From Patescibacteria group bacterium (GTDB taxonomy: Bacteria; Patescibacteriota; Minisyncoccia; Phycocordibacterales; SBAW01): a stretch of 12,107 nt of DNA. The notes beneath the pieces were generated by a model. It was not told the origin of the DNA. It made no database searches and was given only the letters and a program-made list of their open reading frames with translations. The stretch is from contig JAUPWA010000013.1 in the NCBI GenBank assembly GCA_030916835.1, positions 1 to 12,107 on the forward strand, given 5' to 3'. Made by a program: the position numbers and the translations under genes. Positions within the stretch are counted from its first letter, which is position 1, and every line of letters begins with the position of its first letter. Below are positions 7,934 through 12,107 of this stretch, piece by piece.

Positions 7934-9483
7934 TGCTCTCACGGTTGCAAAAACACTGGCTTGCGCTTGTACTTGCAGTAACCATTGGTGTGGTATGCAT
8001 TGCGCCGTACGTATATGTTGCGATGCAGCCTCAGTATCAGGGCGTCATGATGATGGGTCAGGATGCGGAGGAGCACTACGTGGCGCGCACCAATGAGCTC
8101 TATGATGGCCATGGTGCCACCGGTAACACCTATCTCCCGTTTAAAGACGAGCCGTATCTTATCCCACCCTTGGGAGAGATTATTGTCGGCGTGTTTGGTA
8201 TTACTTTTTTTCTCACCGCTGCGCAAGCGACCGTTGCGGCAAAATTTCTCTTCCCTGCTCTCGCCTTTTTGTGCCTCTATGCTATAGGCTACCTATGTAC
8301 CCATGCCCGTGCAGTGGGGCTACTTGGCGCAACGCTCGCCATGCTCGGCAACGACCTTATGAGTTACCCCCGCAACATCTTGCCGCTCTTGCGTGGCACA
8401 AGCGCACAAGACGGCATCTATTGGGCACGCCCGGTAAATCCTGAAGTGAGCGGCACTGTACTTTTTTTTGCACTCCTTATACTTGCACACGTGCTCCAAA
8501 AAAAGACTATGTACGTGTGGCAAATGATTGCTCTAACGCTTCTCTTTGGCCTCTCAATCTATATCTCTCCCTACACCTGGTCGTTCATGGGTATCTTGCT
8601 GTTGCTCATACTTGGCTGGACACTGTGGCAAAAAAATTATCCTCTCGCAAAGCGAGTGTTCGCTGTTGGCGGCCTTGGCGCACTCATAGGTACGCCTTTT
8701 GTAAGTAATTATCTCGCCGCCACTCACGCACCCGGCTATGCTGCGGCTGCGCTCCACCAAGGAGTACTCGCGAGCCACCAGCCGGTAATTGGTCTGTGGG
8801 TTATACTCCTCATAGCTATTCCGTTCATATGGGCGCCTAAGCATCTCCAACCTGCAAAAACTTTGTTTGTATTGAGTGGCGTAGGATTGCTTGTACTCCT
8901 CAACCAACAAGTACTCACCGGTGTCTATCTGCAGCCCGGCCACTACCATTGGTATATCACCAAGCCACTTGTTGGTTTACTGCTTGGGTGGTGGCTTATG
9001 ACCGCATGCAATTTATTTGTGCCGAAAAAATATGTACCGTCTCTACTGGCTGGCGCGATCATTGTGTTTCTGCTCTATGGCGCAGTACTAGCCCAAGTGA
9101 GCTTTTATCACAAACATGCACCAAGCACTCTCGCTGCCCAAGCGTATGCACCTCTACTTACCTACCTGCGCACACAGGGCCACCAAGTGGTGTATGCGAA
9201 TGAAGATATTGCAACCTACGTACCCGTGCACACCAATAGTGACGCGCCTACAAATGAATATGCAAACATGTATCTTGCCCCCGTTGGCTATTTTGATGAA
9301 CTCTCAGTGGTACAGAAAGATGCCAGCAAGGCGTCCATTTTGCAGCTGCACAAACTTGGCATTACTCTCGTGGTTGTAGATACAAAATATGATGAGTGGC
9401 GTATCCCAACCCTACCGCTTAAGACTACGATTGCGGGTCGTTTTGCTGTGTATCAAGTGCCCGCTTTTGAGCAACCACTATAA
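7933..9483 (+). CDS. GT-C-like polytopic membrane protein A (putative lipid-phosphosugar-dependent glycosyltransferase)
   Basis: A 516-residue membrane protein with roughly 11-12 helices and a C-terminal extracytoplasmic alpha/beta domain (about 395-516). The first outside loop after helix 1 carries GQDAEEHYVARTNELYDG (42-59), like the acidic first loop of GT-C glycosyltransferases. Further conserved segments are PRNILPLLRG (146-155), DGIYWARPVNPEVSG (160-174) and NQQVLTG with QPGHYHWYITKPL (324-330, 334-346). All recur in the paralogue starting at 10903. I do not recognise a named family beyond GT-C-like. The likely job is transfer of a sugar from a polyprenyl phosphate to a surface glycan or protein. 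It overlaps the preceding methyltransferase stop by 1 bp. Its last 59 bp overlap the opposite-strand methyltransferase. Membrane nature is certain; the enzymatic role is an inference, with YfhO-like or other GT-C relatives as alternatives. Confidence 0.75.
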   Translation: MLSRLQKHWLALVLAVTIGVVCIAPYVYVAMQPQYQGVMMMGQDAEEHYVARTNELYDGHGATGNTYLPFKDEPYLIPPLGEIIVGVFGITFFLTAAQATVAAKFLFPALAFLCLYAIGYLCTHARAVGLLGATLAMLGNDLMSYPRNILPLLRGTSAQDGIYWARPVNPEVSGTVLFFALLILAHVLQKKTMYVWQMIALTLLFGLSIYISPYTWSFMGILLLLILGWTLWQKNYPLAKRVFAVGGLGALIGTPFVSNYLAATHAPGYAAAALHQGVLASHQPVIGLWVILLIAIPFIWAPKHLQPAKTLFVLSGVGLLVLLNQQVLTGVYLQPGHYHWYITKPLVGLLLGWWLMTACNLFVPKKYVPSLLAGAIIVFLLYGAVLAQVSFYHKHAPSTLAAQAYAPLLTYLRTQGHQVVYANEDIATYVPVHTNSDAPTNEYANMYLAPVGYFDELSVVQKDASKASILQLHKLGITLVVVDTKYDEWRIPTLPLKTTIAGRFAVYQVPAFEQPL

Positions 9484-10153
9484 TCCCCGTTCCCCACGGC
9501 AAGCTCATAGTTGGCACGAGTTTTGATTCACTAGCCAGGAGAGTATTGAGCAGCGCATGCACTACGCGACTCGGAGCCAGAGCCTCACCTCCCCCTTTAC
9601 CAACAAGACGTAGCACCAGCGCCACAGGAAAAAGCAAAAAATTCCAATACGTTGCTCGCACCACCGTAAATCCTGCGCGCACAAGCGCCTCACCTATGGT
9701 CTTTTTTGTGTACCGTCGAAAATGCTTGTGCAGCACATCATGCTCACTCCACAAAAACTGGAATGCTGGCACTGAAATAACCAGAGTTCCTCCTTCGCGC
9801 ATACGCTCATAGAGAGCCCGCAACCACTGTGCATCATCCTGAAGATGCTCGATAACATCAAACGCACCCACGAGAGCATACGGGCCTTGCAAATCTGCCC
9901 ATGTGTCTGACGCGCTTCTATATCCTCTTTTTTTGCAACCCTCGAGAGCCTCTGTGTCTACCTCAAACGCATCAACATCGCGGGTATACTGCGCCAACAG
10001 TTCATAGCACGCTCCAAAGCCTGCGCCAAAGTCGAGCGCAGGGCCTTCAACTTTTTGCACGCCCATAAGCGAACGCTCAACAAAACGCCGCCGTGCGCTA
10101 TACCACCACGAATGCTCGCCGGCTACTAAAAAATTATAGGCTTGTCTTTCCAT
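9425..10153 (-). CDS. SAM-dependent methyltransferase (Methyltransf_23-like)
   Basis: A 242-residue class I methyltransferase. It opens with a family-typical segment, EHSWWYSARRRFVERSL (13-29), then motif I PALDFGAGFG (38-47), acidic FEVD (63-66), FDVIEHLQDD (98-107), and the subgroup signature VPAFQFLWSEHD (128-139) followed by HKHFRRYTKKTI (142-153). Such enzymes are frequent in glycan loci next to DPM1-like GT2 genes, as here. The chosen ATG at 10153 gives MERQAYNF and overlaps the end of the upstream GT2 gene by 20 bp. An earlier in-frame start at 10198 would add 15 residues unlike the family and deepen the overlap. The last 12 residues, from about 231, extend past the usual end and are encoded antisense to the end of membrane protein A. 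The substrate is not identifiable from sequence. Confidence 0.85.
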   Translation of the reverse strand: MERQAYNFLVAGEHSWWYSARRRFVERSLMGVQKVEGPALDFGAGFGACYELLAQYTRDVDAFEVDTEALEGCKKRGYRSASDTWADLQGPYALVGAFDVIEHLQDDAQWLRALYERMREGGTLVISVPAFQFLWSEHDVLHKHFRRYTKKTIGEALVRAGFTVVRATYWNFLLFPVALVLRLVGKGGGEALAPSRVVHALLNTLLASESKLVPTMSLPWGTGIIVVAQKRALDTQQNDPQS

Positions 10154-10862
10154 ATGTATGCGTTTGCAGACGAGTTCGGATACGAGCAAATGCAGCAAAT
10201 GCTTTTAGCCCATCTCGCACCACACGCAATTTACTCTTGCGGCCTGGATAGTACTGCTCTACCCACTCGATAGGCACTTCGGCGATACGAAGATGGCTCT
10301 GCTGCGCAAGCGCAAGCCACTCAACATCCAAAAACCAGCCGAGCTCTTTACACTGGAGTAATATGTCACGACCCTGTTTATTGGTAAGTTTAAGACCGCA
10401 GGAAATATCCTCTACTTTCACACCAAGAAGTACCCGACGCATATAGTTAAATACCTCTGATGAAAATGTGCGCAACCCTCCACGGTGCACTGCAGCGCCG
10501 CGCATAAGCCTCGAACCAATCGCTATATCATTTCCCGCTAGGATAGTGGTGAGGAGATCCCCAAAAGAACTTGGGTTTGCTGAGAGATCCGCATCAATAA
10601 AACCAAACGCCTCGCCTTGCGACTGAGCCGCAGCAGCCAAAATAGCAGCCCCCTTACCTTTAACCGGCACAGAGAGTACTGACACGTCGGGTAAATTAAG
10701 ACGGCGCACAACGTCTCCCGTACCATCAGTTGAGGCATTGTCGGCTACGGTTACGTGCCAAGAAACTCCCTGAAGTGTTGGTAGGGATTTCAAAACAGTA
10801 TGGAGCGTGTCGACTATAATGGGAGCCTCGTTGTAGGCAGGTATACAAAGATCGATTTTCAT
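10134..10862 (-). CDS. Soluble GT2 glycosyltransferase (DPM1/ALG5-like)
   Basis: A 242-residue family 2 glycosyltransferase without the C-terminal membrane helices seen in the GtrB-like gene at 1845-2792. Motifs: CIPAYNEAP (6-14), VADNASTDGT (39-48), VKGKGAAI (67-74), FIDADLSANP (88-97) with the metal-binding Asp-Ala-Asp at 90-92, and EDISCGLKL (151-159). The GKGAA segment and overall pattern resemble dolichyl/undecaprenyl-phosphate mannosyl- or glucosyltransferases (DPM1, ALG5), so it probably makes a polyprenyl-phosphate sugar at the inner membrane face. The start giving MKIDLCIP is preferred: an upstream in-frame start at 10904 would add 14 non-family residues and overlap the divergent gene. 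A weak GCGAG precedes the ATG. It is the first gene of a two-gene minus-strand unit and overlaps the methyltransferase start by 20 bp. Sugar specificity is unknown. Confidence 0.9.
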   Translation of the reverse strand: MKIDLCIPAYNEAPIIVDTLHTVLKSLPTLQGVSWHVTVADNASTDGTGDVVRRLNLPDVSVLSVPVKGKGAAILAAAAQSQGEAFGFIDADLSANPSSFGDLLTTILAGNDIAIGSRLMRGAAVHRGGLRTFSSEVFNYMRRVLLGVKVEDISCGLKLTNKQGRDILLQCKELGWFLDVEWLALAQQSHLRIAEVPIEWVEQYYPGRKSKLRVVRDGLKAFAAFARIRTRLQTHTYGKTSL

Positions 10863-10902
10863 AATGTCTCGCTTGCGGTAGTATGCTCGCATACACCTTA
10901 GC
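10863..10902. promoter_or_regulatory. Divergent promoter region with a perfect dyad
   Basis: A 40-bp gap lies between the ATG of the leftward GT2 gene and the ATG of membrane protein B, so promoters for both should lie here or just inside the genes. Possible -10 elements overlap each other: TATGCT (10882-10887) on the plus strand and CATACT (10886-10881) on the minus strand. Both fall within or at the edge of a perfect inverted repeat at 10881-10894. No clear -35 boxes or Shine-Dalgarno sequences are seen. A promoter function follows from gene orientation; the box assignments are weak. Confidence 0.4.
10881..10894. repeat. Perfect inverted repeat, possible operator
   Basis: GTATGC and GCATAC are exact inverted copies separated by TC, making a 14-bp near-continuous dyad in the middle of the divergent intergenic region. 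The site overlaps possible -10 elements for both directions, where a dimeric repressor could act on both transcripts. Its small size means chance cannot be excluded. Confidence 0.4.
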
Positions 10903-12107
10903 ATGAATTTTTATCCGCACATCGTGACATATCTCAAAAAACATTGGCTGGCAGTGGCACTTGGTCTTTGTGTTGGTGTTATGGTTGTTGCCCCCTGGGC
11001 CTATTTTGCCCTGCACGAACCAAGCTACCGCGGCATCGCCCTGTATGGCGAAGCTTCCGAAGAATACTACACCGCACGCGTTCGCGAAGTGTATGACGGC
11101 GACCCCTTCATTCGAAACCTTTACACCCCCTTTAAAGACGTTCCCTATCTCCAAACCTCTCTGGGCGAGATGCTCGTGGCATACGGGGGCATGCTTCTGC
11201 ACCTTTCGGCCTCAGGTGCAATTGTTGCCTCAAAGTTTTTCTTTCCCCTGCTCGCCACCCTCTGCATCTATACATTGGTGTTCCTTATTACTCGCTCGCG
11301 GGGAAGCGCCTTGCTCGCTCCGGCCGCTGTAATTTTTGGCGTCGGTTTGCTGAGTACACCAAAAAATATATTTCCGTTTTTGCAGGGTATTGGTGTTGAG
11401 GATGGGCTTTTTTGGGGACGACCCATCAATCCTGAGGTGAGCGGCGTGCTTCTCTTTGCCATACTAGCGATGATTTTCCATCTCTACTTTCGCAAAGTAA
11501 GCCCTCGCCCGTGGCACGCACTTGCGCTTGGAATCCTTATTGGAGTCACCCTCTACGTGTCTGTCTTTACGTGGGCTTTTGTGGGAGTGCTCCTTCTCGT
11601 ACTAAGCAGCTACGCGCTCATCCAAAAACGATGGCGCGATCTGCTCCATCTGTGCGCCACGGGCTCTATAGCGCTCATAAGTGCGACACCGTTCATACTC
11701 AACCTCCTGCACGCTCGCACTTTTGCAAGCTATGCAAACGTAGCCATGCAGCAGGGAGTTGCGCCGCTCCACACACCTGAGCTTGGTGTGTGGCTTATAG
11801 CACTCCCCCTCCTGCCGGTGCTATGGTGGCCCAAGCAGTATAGAGGAGGCCGTTCGTTTTTCATTCTCACTGGCCTCGCTCTGCTTCTCACCGCCAATCA
11901 GCAAATACTCACCGGCATCTACGAACAGCCGTGGCACTTCCACTCCTACATAACAAAGCCACTGGCGCTTACTCTACTCACCATATATGCAGGGTTTTGG
12001 CTGGAGCGCATACACAACAAGTGGGTGCGTGTTGAATTTTTTGCAGCTGCAATTATTGGTCTTTTTGCCTACGCAGCGCTCGCCCAGGTGCATTTTTATG
12101 ATCTGCA
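10903..12107 (+). CDS. GT-C-like polytopic membrane protein B, paralogue of A (C-terminus beyond right edge)
   Basis: An open reading frame of 401 complete codons that runs off the right edge with no stop. It begins MNFYPHIV and reaches LKKHWLAVALG at the first membrane helix, matching LQKHWLALVLA in protein A. Shared segments: EEYYTARVREVYDG (53-66) then PFKDVPYL (76-83), PKNIFPFLQG (153-162), DGLFWGRPINPEVSG (167-181), NQQILTG (332-338) and QPWHFHSYITKPL (342-354). The order and spacing are those of protein A with an offset of 7-8 residues, so the two are paralogues along their whole visible length. By analogy a C-terminal outside domain of about 110-120 residues is missing from the window. 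The ATG at 10903 is supported by an in-frame TAG at 10879 with no start codon between. The proposed role is the same as for A, a GT-C-type glycosyltransferase, and carries the same uncertainty. Confidence 0.75.
   Translation, partial: MNFYPHIVTYLKKHWLAVALGLCVGVMVVAPWAYFALHEPSYRGIALYGEASEEYYTARVREVYDGDPFIRNLYTPFKDVPYLQTSLGEMLVAYGGMLLHLSASGAIVASKFFFPLLATLCIYTLVFLITRSRGSALLAPAAVIFGVGLLSTPKNIFPFLQGIGVEDGLFWGRPINPEVSGVLLFAILAMIFHLYFRKVSPRPWHALALGILIGVTLYVSVFTWAFVGVLLLVLSSYALIQKRWRDLLHLCATGSIALISATPFILNLLHARTFASYANVAMQQGVAPLHTPELGVWLIALPLLPVLWWPKQYRGGRSFFILTGLALLLTANQQILTGIYEQPWHFHSYITKPLALTLLTIYAGFWLERIHNKWVRVEFFAAAIIGLFAYAALAQVHFYDL

Noticed and set aside
8554..8949. 131-residue minus-strand open frame
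   Set aside because: Antisense to membrane protein A, with no family features.
10154..10198. N-terminal extension of the methyltransferase at 9425-10153
   Set aside because: The added residues do not resemble the family start and would overlap the GT2 gene by 65 bp; MERQAYNF matches the family better.
10863..10904. Upstream start of the GT2 gene at 10904
   Set aside because: It would add 14 residues before MKIDLCIP, where family members begin, and overlap the start of membrane protein B.

Overview
The window is almost wall-to-wall protein-coding and reads as part of a bacterial cell-surface polysaccharide locus. It holds eleven genes: nine complete and two cut by the window edges. The products are glycosyltransferases, a polyprenyl-phosphate-sugar synthase, a GtrA-type membrane domain, an O-acylation pair (SGNH + MBOAT), a glutamine amidotransferase (AsnB type), three unrelated-looking methyltransferases, and two paralogous polytopic membrane proteins that look like GT-C-fold glycosyltransferases. 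There are no RNA genes, insertion sequences, CRISPR arrays or convincing terminators, and no gene-free stretch longer than about 50 bases.

Organism: very compact spacing, start codons almost without Shine-Dalgarno sequences, TGA used as an ordinary stop, and the style of the GT4-GtrA fusion and GT-C-like proteins suggest a Patescibacteria (CPR, Parcubacteria-like) genome. This is an inference from gene style only; no marker gene is present.

Layout: (1) positions 1-2792, minus strand, a three-gene operon read right to left: a GtrB/ArnC-like GT2 with two C-terminal membrane helices, a GT4 glycosyltransferase fused to a GtrA domain, and a zinc-ribbon methyltransferase that runs off the left edge. 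(2) A 47-bp divergent promoter region. (3) Positions 2840-9483, plus strand, five genes separated by 24 bp or less: SGNH hydrolase-like protein, MBOAT acyltransferase, AsnB, methyltransferase, GT-C-like membrane protein A. (4) Positions 9425-10862, minus strand: a soluble DPM1/ALG5-like GT2 and a methyltransferase; the latter overlaps the end of protein A tail to tail by 59 bp. (5) A 40-bp divergent region with a perfect 6-2-6 dyad. (6) From 10903 to the right edge, plus strand: GT-C-like membrane protein B, a clear paralogue of A.

Working model (inference): cytoplasmic GT4/GT2 enzymes and methyltransferases build or decorate a lipid-linked glycan. The GT2 enzymes may charge undecaprenyl phosphate with single sugars. 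The GtrA domain may flip these, and the GT-C-like paralogues could use them as donors outside the membrane. The MBOAT/SGNH pair would O-acylate the product, and AsnB may amidate a sugar acid.
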